Source: Muribaculaceae bacterium
GTDB taxonomy: Bacteria; Bacteroidota; Bacteroidia; Bacteroidales; Muribaculaceae
DNA length: 64,000 nucleotides
Direction of reading: 5' to 3'
Assembly: GCA_017555085.1 (NCBI GenBank)
Contig: JAFZHD010000028.1
Span: forward strand, 1 to 64,000
Part shown: positions 9,276-17,059 of the stretch, piece after piece
Numbering within the stretch: the first letter of the stretch is position 1
Layout of the letters: the number at the start of each line of letters is the position of its first letter
The notes under the pieces: generated by a model
Database searches by the model: none
Told to the model about the DNA's origin: nothing
The model's input: only the letters and a program-made list of their open reading frames with translations
Translations under genes and position numbers: made by a program

Positions 9276-10703
9276 TTAGTAGATGATGTAAGATGTGAGG
9301 GGAGCAGCAGTGCCCGAAATTTTGCCGTTTGCAACTGTGAAAGTGGCATTGTGAACTTTGTCGGTGTAAGTTCCGTCGGCGAGATTTGAAGTCAATTCAA
9401 AGTCTTGTGCATCGTTGCTGATGTTGATGATAGCTACACCCTTGTTGCCGCGAGCAACTGCGATTACTGCGCCATTGTCGGTAACAGCAACGGTTTCGGC
9501 TTCGCCACTCATAGCGTGACGGTAGTTGTTTGCTGCTACAACTTCGGGGTGTTTAAACTCGTCGTTGCCTCGTTCGCCAACGCGGTTGTTACCCCAATAG
9601 TTTTCGCGAGTGCTGCCTGCGGGACGGCTGTAAAAGAGGGGAGTGCCATGTTGGCGTGCAGCCAAGAATACCCAACCCATTCTCACCAACGAGTCGCTCA
9701 TAGCGGCCGATTCGTGAGCGTTGCAATAAGTATCGTGCGATTCTACCCAAGTAACGAGTTTGTCGGCGCTGACTTTGTGGTGCCAGTGACCGAGCGAGTC
9801 GGCATAATAGTTGTGGGCGTTGAGCGCGTTGCGAAGAGCGTGACCGTATGCACTTGCAGTTTGGTCAATATATTCGGCATATTCTTCTTCTTTCACATTC
9901 TTGTCTTGGAGCACCTCGCCATAGATAAAGAGGCTGTCAGGCATAGAGAGTGTGATATCGCCGATGGCTTCGCGACCGGTTGCGATGTCCCAAAAGTTGT
10001 TTTTCTCAGCCTTTGCATCAAGAGGGTCGCTGGGCAAACCGATGTGCTTGGCTGTGTCGTAGCGGAAGCCGCGAGCGCCGCAAGCAATCAAGTCGTTGAC
10101 ATATTGCATGTAGTAGTATTGGAATGCGGGATTTTCGGTGTTGACGTCGGGGAGTCCGCCCATCATGCCGGTGGTGCATTCATAACGGTCGTTCCATTGA
10201 GTGATGTCTTTGAAACCGTTGGCGTGGTATAGGTTTTCGTGACCGCCAACAACGCTGTCAAGAGCTGCCGTAACGGCAGTGTGGTCGATAGCAGTGTGGT
10301 TGGGAAGCACATCGACAATCACTTTCACATTATATTTATGGGCGCTGTCACACATAGCCTTGAACTCATCGCGCGAACCGAGCATGTAGTTGCCGATTTT
10401 CCAGTCGATGGGCTGATAGTAGTAATACCATTTGCCGGTAACCTCGTCGCCCTCCTTGCTGAAAAGGGCCAAGCCGCCGTTCTCGCCCACATAGCAAGTG
10501 TTGGCAGGCGAAGTCTGCACCATGTCATAGCCCGCTTCGGCAATATCCTTCATATTGTCGGCGATAGTGTTAAACGACCACGACCACGCGTGAAGAATCA
10601 CATTATCGTTGGTCGCAACTGCATTCTCATTGGCGTTATTGCCACCGCAACTGCACATCATTGCCGCTGCACACACCACAGGAACATAAAATAAACGTTT
10701 CAT
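9276..10703 (-). CDS. Lipoprotein alpha-amylase, GH13 family
   Basis: A 475-aa glycoside hydrolase that should cut alpha-1,4-glucans. The N-terminus MKRLFYVPVVCAAAMMCSCGG is a lipoprotein signal; Cys19 is the likely lipidation site (Cys17 is possible), so the enzyme is membrane-anchored, perhaps on the surface. GH13 motifs are visible: VDVLPNHT (region I), GFRYDTAKH (region II, nucleophile Asp), IYGEVLQ (region III, acid/base Glu) and WVESHDTY (region IV, stabiliser Asp). The C-terminal 80 residues resemble the beta-sandwich domain C. The short size is typical of small single-domain secreted amylases. Together with malQ at 14235-16910 it points to starch or glycogen use. Its promoter is interleaved with one that reads toward the CRISPR array. 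Confidence 0.93.
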   Translation of the reverse strand: MKRLFYVPVVCAAAMMCSCGGNNANENAVATNDNVILHAWSWSFNTIADNMKDIAEAGYDMVQTSPANTCYVGENGGLALFSKEGDEVTGKWYYYYQPIDWKIGNYMLGSRDEFKAMCDSAHKYNVKVIVDVLPNHTAIDHTAVTAALDSVVGGHENLYHANGFKDITQWNDRYECTTGMMGGLPDVNTENPAFQYYYMQYVNDLIACGARGFRYDTAKHIGLPSDPLDAKAEKNNFWDIATGREAIGDITLSMPDSLFIYGEVLQDKNVKEEEYAEYIDQTASAYGHALRNALNAHNYYADSLGHWHHKVSADKLVTWVESHDTYCNAHESAAMSDSLVRMGWVFLAARQHGTPLFYSRPAGSTRENYWGNNRVGERGNDEFKHPEVVAANNYRHAMSGEAETVAVTDNGAVIAVARGNKGVAIINISNDAQDFELTSNLADGTYTDKVHNATFTVANGKISGTAAPLTSYIIY

Positions 10704-10746
10704 AATGTCAAGTATGATATTGAAAATTTGATTTAGTGATTATATC

Positions 10747-10777
10747 TTGCAAAGATAACTCAATTTTATTAACTTTG
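10747..10777 (+). promoter_or_regulatory. Promoter reading toward the CRISPR array
   Basis: TTG (10747-10749), 20 bases, TAACTTTG (10770-10777): a Bacteroidetes-type promoter on the plus strand, about 155 bases before the first CRISPR repeat. It is the mirror image of the amylase promoter and overlaps it completely; the outer sequences TTGCAAAG and CTTTGCAA are inverted copies. Confidence 0.65.
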
Positions 10778-10780
10778 CAA
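10750..10780 (-). promoter_or_regulatory. Promoter of the alpha-amylase gene
   Basis: On the minus strand, TTG (complement of 10778-10780), then 20 bases, then TATCTTTG (complement of 10750-10757). This matches the Bacteroidetes -33/-7 consensus and lies 47 bases upstream of the start codon. Confidence 0.7.
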
Positions 10781-10932
10781 AGAAGAGTGTTATTCGCCGA
10801 AAAAGGGTTGAAAACATAACGATTAGGATTGAAAAAATGACCTAAAATGACTCGCTATGACACGAAAAAGCTCAGTTTTTTTGAAGTCAAATCTCTCAAA
10901 ACTGCGATTGGAAGCGGGTTTTCAGAAAGTCT

Positions 10933-11164
10933 GTTGTCAAAGCTCCTATTTTGAGGAGTAGTAACAACGATTGACCCGCAAGGGCGCATTGTGGCAAAGT
11001 TGTCAAAGCTCCTATTTTGAGGAGTAGTAACAACTATAAGCTTTGTAGTATAAGGCTTTATGTTGTTGTTGAAACCTCTGTTTTGAGAGGTAATTACAAC
11101 TACCCATAAACTGGCGGTCTTCATAACCGTTGTGGAAGGTTTCGTTTTGGAAACTATTGACAAC
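10933..11164 (+). CRISPR. Orphan CRISPR array with type VI-B-like repeats
   Basis: Four 36-bp repeats at 10933-10968, 10999-11034, 11065-11100 and 11129-11164. The three spacers are 30, 30 and 28 bp. Every repeat starts GTTGT and ends ACAAC, with a TTTTG loop at positions 17-21. Repeats 1 and 2 are identical; repeat 3 matches them at 25 of 36 positions and repeat 4 at 23 of 36. The changes in the stem (11-15 with 22-26) are compensatory, so all four fold alike. From memory, these end and loop features and 30-bp spacers mark type VI-B (Cas13b) arrays, and the first 12 bases of repeat 4 equal those of the Prevotella sp. P5-125 Cas13b repeat. No cas13b, csx27, csx28, cas1 or cas2 is in the window. 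Spacer 1 (10969-10998) is identical to 26289-26318. The T-rich loop, the upstream promoter and the T-run downstream all suggest rightward transcription. A very weak extra repeat-like stretch may start at 10861. Confidence 0.85.
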
Positions 11165-11176
11165 TGCTTTTTTTTT
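11129..11176 (+). terminator. Probable array terminator: last repeat plus T-run
   Basis: The last repeat contains the hairpin GTTTC-GTTTTG-GAAAC and paired GTTG/CAAC ends, and three bases later comes a run of nine T (11168-11176). This looks like intrinsic termination of a rightward array transcript. Confidence 0.5.
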
Positions 11177-11180
11177 GAAT

Positions 11181-11244
11181 TAACCCCCTCCGGCGCAAAA
11201 GCGCCTCGTCCCCCTATTTTGCAAGCAAAACAAGGGGACACTTA
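11181..11244. repeat. GC-rich nested hairpin element
   Basis: Downstream of the array lie GGCGC-AAAA-GCGCC and then a longer stem, GTCCCC...GGGGAC, enclosing TTTTGC-AA-GCAAAA. The block is much more GC-rich than its surroundings and could be one copy of a dispersed intergenic repeat or a transcription barrier in front of glnN. No second copy is in this window. Confidence 0.4.
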
Positions 11245-11316
11245 AATTAGTCAAGTAGGCTTTGGCGATTAGACGCGAAGATACTTTTGCTCGCTGTGAA
11301 AAATAATCAAGTAAAC

Positions 11317-11349
11317 TTGATATTTCTCGCTCGCTTATTCGTATCTTTG
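11317..11349 (+). promoter_or_regulatory. Promoter of glnN
   Basis: TTG at 11317-11319, then 22 bases, then TATCTTTG at 11342-11349. The -7 element is a perfect match to TAnnTTTG and lies 19 bases before the ATG, implying a short leader. Confidence 0.6.
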
Positions 11350-11368
11350 CAGTCAAAATAAAATTAAT

Positions 11369-13558
11369 ATGTCAAAGTTAAGATTCAAGGTTGTAGAGGA
11401 GGCTTCAAATCGCAAAGCCATTTCGGTAAATATACCGGTTGAACGTCCAAGTGAATACTATGGTAAATATGTGTTCAACCGACAAAAAATGCAGGAGTAT
11501 CTTCCTCGTGAAACTTATGAGGCGCTTGTAAATGCCATTGATAACAAACAGTCGTTGTCGCGCCGCATTGCTAACAGTGTGGCCGAGGGCATGAAGCGTT
11601 GGGCTATCGATAATGGTGCGCGCCACTATACTCACTGGTTTCATCCGTTGACCGACGGCACGGCCGAAAAGCATGACGCATTTATCGACCTTGACGGCCG
11701 TGAAGGTGTTGTTGAGGAGTTTGCCGGCAAATTGCTCGTGCAGCAGGAACCCGATGCTTCAAGTTTCCCCAATGGCGGTATTCGCAACACATTTGAGGCT
11801 CGCGGATACTCGGCTTGGGATATCTCGTCGCCTGCGTTTATCTTGGACAAAACTTTGTGTATCCCCACAATTTTCATTTCATATACCGGCGAATCGCTCG
11901 ACTATAAGACTCCGTTGCTTCGTGCAATTAATAGCGTTGACCGTGCCGGTACGGCTGTTGCCCAATACTTTGATTCCAAGGTGCAACATGTTATCTCTTA
12001 TCTCGGTTGGGAACAGGAGTATTTCTTGATTGATGAGTCGCTCTATGAGGCTCGCCCCGACTTGGTGATGACCGGTCGCACTCTTATAGGTCACGAAAGT
12101 GCCAAAAACCAACAGCTTGAAGACCACTATTTCGGTGCTATTCCTTCGCGCGTTGAGGCGTTTATGCTCGAACTCGAAATTGAGTGTCACAAGTTGGGTA
12201 TTCCCGCCAAAACCCGTCACAATGAGGTTGCACCCAACCAATTTGAGTTGGCTCCGATATATGAAGAAACCAATTTGGCCAACGACCACAACTTGTTGCT
12301 GATGTCGATTATGGCCGAGGTTGCCCGCCGTCACCATTTCCGCGTGTTGTTGCACGAAAAGCCTTTTGCCGGTATCAATGGTTCGGGTAAACACAACAAT
12401 TGGAGCCTTGGCACTGACACTGGTGTGCCCTTGTTTGCTCCTGGCAAAACTCCTAAAGACAATCTTCAATTCATCACTTTTGTGGTGAATGTTATGGCTG
12501 CTGTGCACCGTCACAATGGTTTGCTTAAAGCGTCGATTATGTCGGCCACTAATGCTCACCGTCTTGGCGCCAACGAGGCTCCTCCCGCAATCATCTCTAT
12601 CTTTACTGGTAAGCAGTTGGGCGAAATTTTGGCGCAACTCGAAAAGAGCGACCAAGACCAATTTATCGACTTTGCGGGTAAAGAGGGTTTGCAGTTGGGC
12701 GTGTCGCAGATTCCCGAAATCATGGTTGACAACACCGACCGCAACCGCACATCGCCATTTGCATTTACCGGTAATCGTTTTGAGTTCCGTGCAGTAGGTT
12801 CATCGGCCAACTGTGCTTCGGCTATGATTGCGTTGAATGCGGCTGTTGCCGAGCAACTTATGGATTTTAAAACAAAGGTTGATGCTCGCATTGCCAATGG
12901 CGAATTGCTCGAACATGCGTTGCTCGAAGAAATCAAAGTGCTGATTGCACAATCAAAGGCTATTCACTTTGACGGCAACGGCTATAGCGAAGAATGGAAG
13001 CAAGAGGCTGCCCGTCGCGGTCTTGACTGCGAGACTTGTGTGCCCAAAATCTTTGATTCATATCTCGCGCAATCGTCGATTGATATGTTTAAGAAATCGG
13101 GCGTGTTCTCGGAAGTCGAACTTGAAGCACGCAACGAGGTTAAATGGGAAATGTATACCAAGAAAATACAGATTGAAGCGCGTGTGTTGGGCGATTTGGC
13201 TCTTAATCATGTTGTGCCCGTTGCAACTCGCTATCAATCGGTATTGGTAGATAATATCCTGAAACTCAAACAACTTTTCCCCGGTGAAAAGGGCGAGAAG
13301 ATGGTTGCGCTTGACCTTGATGCTGTTGAATCAATAGCCGAAAACATGGTTGTTATCAAGCACGAGGTTGCCAAGATGATTGAGGCTCGAAAGGTGGCAA
13401 ATCGCATTGAGAGCGAGCGTGAAAAGGCTATCGCTTATCACGATACCGTGGTACCTTGCATGGATAAGATTCGCGACTATATCGATGACCTCGAATTGAT
13501 GGTCGACAACGAAATGTGGCCATTGCCCAAGTATCGCGAATTGTTGTTCATTCGCTAA
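11369..13558 (+). CDS. glnN: Glutamine synthetase type III
   Basis: ATP-dependent ligation of ammonia to glutamate in the cytoplasm, the main ammonia-assimilation step in Bacteroidales. At 729 aa it has the length of the GSIII family (about 700-730, far longer than GSI at about 470). Family and catalytic motifs are visible: the SAWDISSPAFI region near residue 150, NEVAPNQFELAP near 287, HEKPFAGINGSGKHNNWSLG near 330 (glutamate/ATP site) and NRTSPFAFTGNRFEFRAVG near 455. A helical C-terminal extension follows. It is monocistronic, with its own -7 box, and its stop lies 5 bases from the stop of the convergent oxidoreductase gene, so the two genes may share 3' ends or form overlapping transcripts. 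Confidence 0.96.
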   Translation: MSKLRFKVVEEASNRKAISVNIPVERPSEYYGKYVFNRQKMQEYLPRETYEALVNAIDNKQSLSRRIANSVAEGMKRWAIDNGARHYTHWFHPLTDGTAEKHDAFIDLDGREGVVEEFAGKLLVQQEPDASSFPNGGIRNTFEARGYSAWDISSPAFILDKTLCIPTIFISYTGESLDYKTPLLRAINSVDRAGTAVAQYFDSKVQHVISYLGWEQEYFLIDESLYEARPDLVMTGRTLIGHESAKNQQLEDHYFGAIPSRVEAFMLELEIECHKLGIPAKTRHNEVAPNQFELAPIYEETNLANDHNLLLMSIMAEVARRHHFRVLLHEKPFAGINGSGKHNNWSLGTDTGVPLFAPGKTPKDNLQFITFVVNVMAAVHRHNGLLKASIMSATNAHRLGANEAPPAIISIFTGKQLGEILAQLEKSDQDQFIDFAGKEGLQLGVSQIPEIMVDNTDRNRTSPFAFTGNRFEFRAVGSSANCASAMIALNAAVAEQLMDFKTKVDARIANGELLEHALLEEIKVLIAQSKAIHFDGNGYSEEWKQEAARRGLDCETCVPKIFDSYLAQSSIDMFKKSGVFSEVELEARNEVKWEMYTKKIQIEARVLGDLALNHVVPVATRYQSVLVDNILKLKQLFPGEKGEKMVALDLDAVESIAENMVVIKHEVAKMIEARKVANRIESEREKAIAYHDTVVPCMDKIRDYIDDLELMVDNEMWPLPKYRELLFIR

Positions 13559-13563
13559 TCGCG

Positions 13564-14121
13564 CTATATAACCATCGCTATATATTTCAGAAAATTTTTG
13601 CGATTTTCTTCTGGTCCGTGCGACACGCGGTCGCAGTTATACCATTGTGTGCCTGTCATTCCCACAGCGTTCAGCACATTTGGAATCAGATAGTCTTCGA
13701 TAAACGGCTTATACATGGCAGTTTCGCCTTGTGAGGTGGTTATTAACACGGTGCGTTTGATGTGCAGTGCAGGCACGAGTCGGCCTTTGTTGTCATGGTT
13801 GAATGCGCCTCCGCGTAGAAGCGTCTTGTCAAAGAAGCCTTTGAGATTTGCCGGAATCATACCCCACCAAATTGGGAAAATGAAAATTATTTCAGTCGTA
13901 TTGCTCAAAATGTGACGGTATCGGTCGGCATTTTTGTCGGCGGTCTTGCCTTTGCTGTAAAGGCGCAGGTCGTCGGTTGTCATGGTAGGGTTAAAGCCGT
14001 CGGCATACAGGTCTATCACATTATAGTTTTCTTCGTCAAAATCAAGTTGTTGGGTGACGGTTTCAAGAATTGCATGGTTGAAACTGCCGGTCCAAGGATG
14101 AGCATAAACAATGGTAATCAT
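13564..14121 (-). CDS. NAD(P)H-dependent flavodoxin-fold oxidoreductase
   Basis: A 185-aa cytoplasmic flavoprotein of the NQO/MdaB/KefF-like family, expected to reduce quinones or similar acceptors by two electrons using FAD or FMN. The N-terminus MITIVYAHPWTGSFNHAIL is the flavin-phosphate-binding loop. IFIFPIWWGMIPANLKGFFD, near residue 80, is the hallmark active-site segment. No transmembrane part. Downstream of malQ on the same strand but separated from it by a strong terminator (14176-14216), so it is probably expressed independently. The physiological substrate cannot be read from sequence. Confidence 0.88.
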   Translation of the reverse strand: MITIVYAHPWTGSFNHAILETVTQQLDFDEENYNVIDLYADGFNPTMTTDDLRLYSKGKTADKNADRYRHILSNTTEIIFIFPIWWGMIPANLKGFFDKTLLRGGAFNHDNKGRLVPALHIKRTVLITTSQGETAMYKPFIEDYLIPNVLNAVGMTGTQWYNCDRVSHGPEENRKNFLKYIAMVI

Positions 14122-14175
14122 GGCACTGAATGTTAGTTTTGGGTATATAACAATCAGTCGAAAACAAAGGTTTTA

Positions 14176-14216
14176 ATAAAAAAAACAACCGGCTCTGCGA
14201 TGCAGGGCCGGTTGTT
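14176..14216 (-). terminator. Terminator of malQ
   Basis: Stem AACAACCGGCTCTGC (14184-14198) with 14202-14216 (one mismatched pair), 3-base loop, followed on the minus strand by a run of eight T. Confidence 0.9.
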
Positions 14217-14234
14217 GTATAAGTGGAGTGGTAA

Positions 14235-16910
14235 TTATCGACCACTGTTGGCGATTTTGTTGCGCAACAATGTGTTGTACTCGTCGCTTGCCATGAGTTG
14301 TTCCATTGTCAAGTGCATGCGATAACGCCAATAGTGGCGCGGGTTGGCAGGCACATTGATTTGCTCTTCAAGCGGATTTTCGCGGCGAATGTTGCCGTCA
14401 ATTGAGAGGAAATCTTGCAAAGGAATGATTGCCAACATTGCAGGAGAGTTGAGGTGCAATGTGATAATCTTGTCACATATCCAAGGTTCGGCATAGAATG
14501 GTGCTTCGCCGCCTTCGTGAAGCATGTTGTTGAAGAAGTGTTGAGTCTTTTCGCGGTCTTCTTCCCACCATTGGCGAATGCCGCCCATATCGTGGGTTGA
14601 TGTAGTACATACCGAGAGATAGGGGTAGGTGTATGTGTTGCCAAATTCGGCTTTGGGATCTTTGGGCATGCGCTGAATTTCGAGCGAACTGATTTGGAGT
14701 GCGCTCATAACGGCAGGTACGCAATCGGGAATCATACCCAAATCTTCGGCACAAACGAGCATGTCGGTCGCTTCGATGAGAGGGGGAAGTTTCCACATGG
14801 CTTTGCCATACCAGAAGTCGTTGTGGCGGTGGTAGAAGAAGTCGTTGTAGAGACGGTCGTAGCACCAACGCTCATACTCGTTGAGCGAACGGTAGATGTA
14901 GGTGAATTGAGCCGAGATGCGGGGATGGTATTTGCCTTTTTCGATGGGGTCTTCAACAAACAATACATCGTCGATGAGGCCGAGCAATCCGTCGCAAATG
15001 CGTTGGTTCTTTTCGCTCTTTTCAAGGGTTGCGAAATAGTCAACAACTTTGCGTTGAGTGTCAAACTCGGGTTTGAGTTTGTAGCGGCCATAACTTACGC
15101 TGTAAAGGAATGTGTTGCGCACTTCTTCGGTGTATTCGCCAAAGAAATCCATCAAGAAATAGTCCATGATGTAGGGAGTTGTCTGCAAATCGACATCAAT
15201 CCAGAAATCATAGTTGTAACGGAGTTCGTCGGGGGTGTAGGGGAGTGCGGGGTTGAATAAGCCCAAGAGGCCGTGAACGGCGTCCATGGGGATTTGCCAA
15301 ATGCGGAAGAAACCGAGCACATGGTCGATGCGATATGCGTCGAAATATTCCGACATTTTGCGGAAACGGGCTTTCCACCATGCAAAGCCGTCTTTGTTCA
15401 TCTCTTCCCAGTTATATGTGGGGAAGCCCCAGTTTTGGCCGAGGACAGAGAAGTCATCGGGTGGCGCACCGGCTTGGCAATCCATGTTGAACAAGCGGGG
15501 TGAAATCCATGCATCAACGCTTGTGCGTGAAATACCGATGGGAATATCGCCTTTGATTGCTACGCCCTTGCTGTGAGCATAATCGCGCACATGGCGCATT
15601 TGCTTGTCGAGGTGATATTGAATGTAGTAAACATAGTTGATGTCGTCTTGGTTGTCGGCAACAAATTTGTCCACTTTGGCTTTGTCATATACTGCATATT
15701 CGCCCCATTTATCAAATTCGGGTGTATTGTTGCGGTCGCGCAACACGCAGAAAGCTGCGTAGGGAGTGAGCCACTCGGCGTTTGCAGCTACGAAATCAAC
15801 AAACTCTTGTGATGCTACTGTCTCAGCACCGTCTTGTGCAAAAAGTTCGCGTGTGAACTGAATTTTGCCTTGGTTGACGCGTTCGTAGTCGATTTCTTTG
15901 AGAGTGTTGAGCTCTTTGCCCAAATTGTTATAGTATTCTTGGCGTTCGGCATCTTTGAGTGTACCCATTGCCGACAAACGCAAGTACATGGGGTGAAGTG
16001 CGAATGTAGAGTTGGCGTTGTAGGGATAAGAGTCGGTCCAAGTGTGAGTCATTGTTGTGTCGTTGATGGGCAGTATTTGCAAGAATTTCTGACCTGTCAT
16101 TTCGGCCCAATCAATCATGAGTTTGAGGTCCATGAAGTCACCAACACCAAAGTCTTCTTCGGTGCGAACCGAGAATACGGGTATTGCAACACCGGCACCG
16201 CGCCAAGGCGACATGGGATTGTTGAAACGGAGACCTGAAATGGTCATAACCTCGTTGCGTTGTGCAGGGCTGTAATTGTAGAAACGGTTGTTGCCGCCTT
16301 CCCATGCCACTAATTCGAGAGTGTCTTTTTTGAGAATCAAGAATTTGTATTCAAAAGGAGTAGTCATGCCTTTCATTTCAAGGAATGCGCTCCATTCGGG
16401 GAAATTGGCATCGTTCATTACCACTGCTTTTGAAATGTCCCATTTACCGAGGGGTTCGCAACCGCCGCAGATAGCAAGCACTTCGTCGGTTTGCACGGTG
16501 GGAGCCATTACGCGGATGCTGATGCCGTTTTTGATGGTGAGGGCAGCATCTTTGTTTTCGCGGTGGCAGATACAGTCGGTGAATGCCGATGAGTAATATG
16601 GGCGGTCCATGGGTTGGTCTTGCCAGCAGTCAAAGAATTCGTAGTTCTTTGCACTGCGGCCACGACGGAACAGGTGTCCGTTGCCCCATTCACGTCTTTC
16701 GCCGCCGTTTTCGTGGCGAATGATATAGCGATAGTTAAAGTCGGAAGTAGAATCCTCAACTTCGACAGTCAAATGCCAATGTTCAGCACCATCAAGGTCG
16801 AGACGAACGGCTTCTGCTTCATTGCCGTTGCCAAGTTGGGGGATGTTTCCACAAATGTAAACCGATTCGCCCCAATTACAACGATAATTGATATTGAAGA
16901 TAATTTTCAT
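14235..16910 (-). CDS. malQ: 4-alpha-glucanotransferase with two starch-binding domains
   Basis: Amylomaltase (GH77), which moves alpha-1,4-glucan segments between chains and releases glucose, in cytoplasmic maltodextrin or glycogen metabolism. It is 891 aa, longer than E. coli MalQ (694), because the first 270 residues hold two CBM20-like starch-binding modules (motifs CNWGESVYICGNIPQLG and VLAICGGCEPLGKWD). The GH77 core carries YRIDHVLGFFRIW (nucleophile Asp), CAEDLGMIPDCV (acid/base Glu) and TTSTHDMGGIRQWW. This two-CBM20 form is common in Bacteroidetes and resembles plant DPE2. No signal peptide. It pairs functionally with the lipoprotein amylase at 9276-10703, though they are not in one operon. 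Confidence 0.94.
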   Translation of the reverse strand: MKIIFNINYRCNWGESVYICGNIPQLGNGNEAEAVRLDLDGAEHWHLTVEVEDSTSDFNYRYIIRHENGGERREWGNGHLFRRGRSAKNYEFFDCWQDQPMDRPYYSSAFTDCICHRENKDAALTIKNGISIRVMAPTVQTDEVLAICGGCEPLGKWDISKAVVMNDANFPEWSAFLEMKGMTTPFEYKFLILKKDTLELVAWEGGNNRFYNYSPAQRNEVMTISGLRFNNPMSPWRGAGVAIPVFSVRTEEDFGVGDFMDLKLMIDWAEMTGQKFLQILPINDTTMTHTWTDSYPYNANSTFALHPMYLRLSAMGTLKDAERQEYYNNLGKELNTLKEIDYERVNQGKIQFTRELFAQDGAETVASQEFVDFVAANAEWLTPYAAFCVLRDRNNTPEFDKWGEYAVYDKAKVDKFVADNQDDINYVYYIQYHLDKQMRHVRDYAHSKGVAIKGDIPIGISRTSVDAWISPRLFNMDCQAGAPPDDFSVLGQNWGFPTYNWEEMNKDGFAWWKARFRKMSEYFDAYRIDHVLGFFRIWQIPMDAVHGLLGLFNPALPYTPDELRYNYDFWIDVDLQTTPYIMDYFLMDFFGEYTEEVRNTFLYSVSYGRYKLKPEFDTQRKVVDYFATLEKSEKNQRICDGLLGLIDDVLFVEDPIEKGKYHPRISAQFTYIYRSLNEYERWCYDRLYNDFFYHRHNDFWYGKAMWKLPPLIEATDMLVCAEDLGMIPDCVPAVMSALQISSLEIQRMPKDPKAEFGNTYTYPYLSVCTTSTHDMGGIRQWWEEDREKTQHFFNNMLHEGGEAPFYAEPWICDKIITLHLNSPAMLAIIPLQDFLSIDGNIRRENPLEEQINVPANPRHYWRYRMHLTMEQLMASDEYNTLLRNKIANSGR

Positions 16911-16988
16911 GATTTGTATATTTGGTTTTATTTATGTTTCTGCATTTTTAGAAATCGGTCATAAAAATACTCATAAATATTCAAATAG

Positions 16989-17026
16989 AAAAGGCTAAAT
17001 CTTGAAAAAATCAAGTTTAGCCTTTT
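16989..17026 (-). terminator. Terminator of the ribonucleotide reductase gene
   Basis: Stem AAAAGGCTAAA / TTTAGCCTTTT extended by CTTG/CAAG around a 7-base loop, with a one-base bulge. It starts 34 bases past the nrdJ stop and carries a T-run in both directions. Confidence 0.85.
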
Positions 17027-17059
17027 ATCTATCGTAGGACTATGTTGTAGAGCTACTTT

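Noticed and set aside
10969..11064. Further matches of spacers 2 and 3 inside the window
   Set aside because: I looked by eye for stretches of both spacers and their complements and found nothing beyond about nine bases.
10933..11164. Type II-C assignment of the array
   Set aside because: No cas9, tracrRNA-like anti-repeat or cas1/cas2 is visible. The GTTG/CAAC ends and central T-rich loop fit type VI-B better.
10855..11241. A 128-codon minus-strand ORF with an internal protein repeat
   Set aside because: It is the reverse reading of the CRISPR array; the repeated VVTTPQNRSFDN segments are the repeats themselves.
14694..15260. Long plus-strand ORF inside malQ, and similar antisense ORFs inside dnaG, nrdJ and the amylase gene
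   Set aside because: They mirror well-supported genes on the other strand and show low-complexity shadow composition with no start signals.
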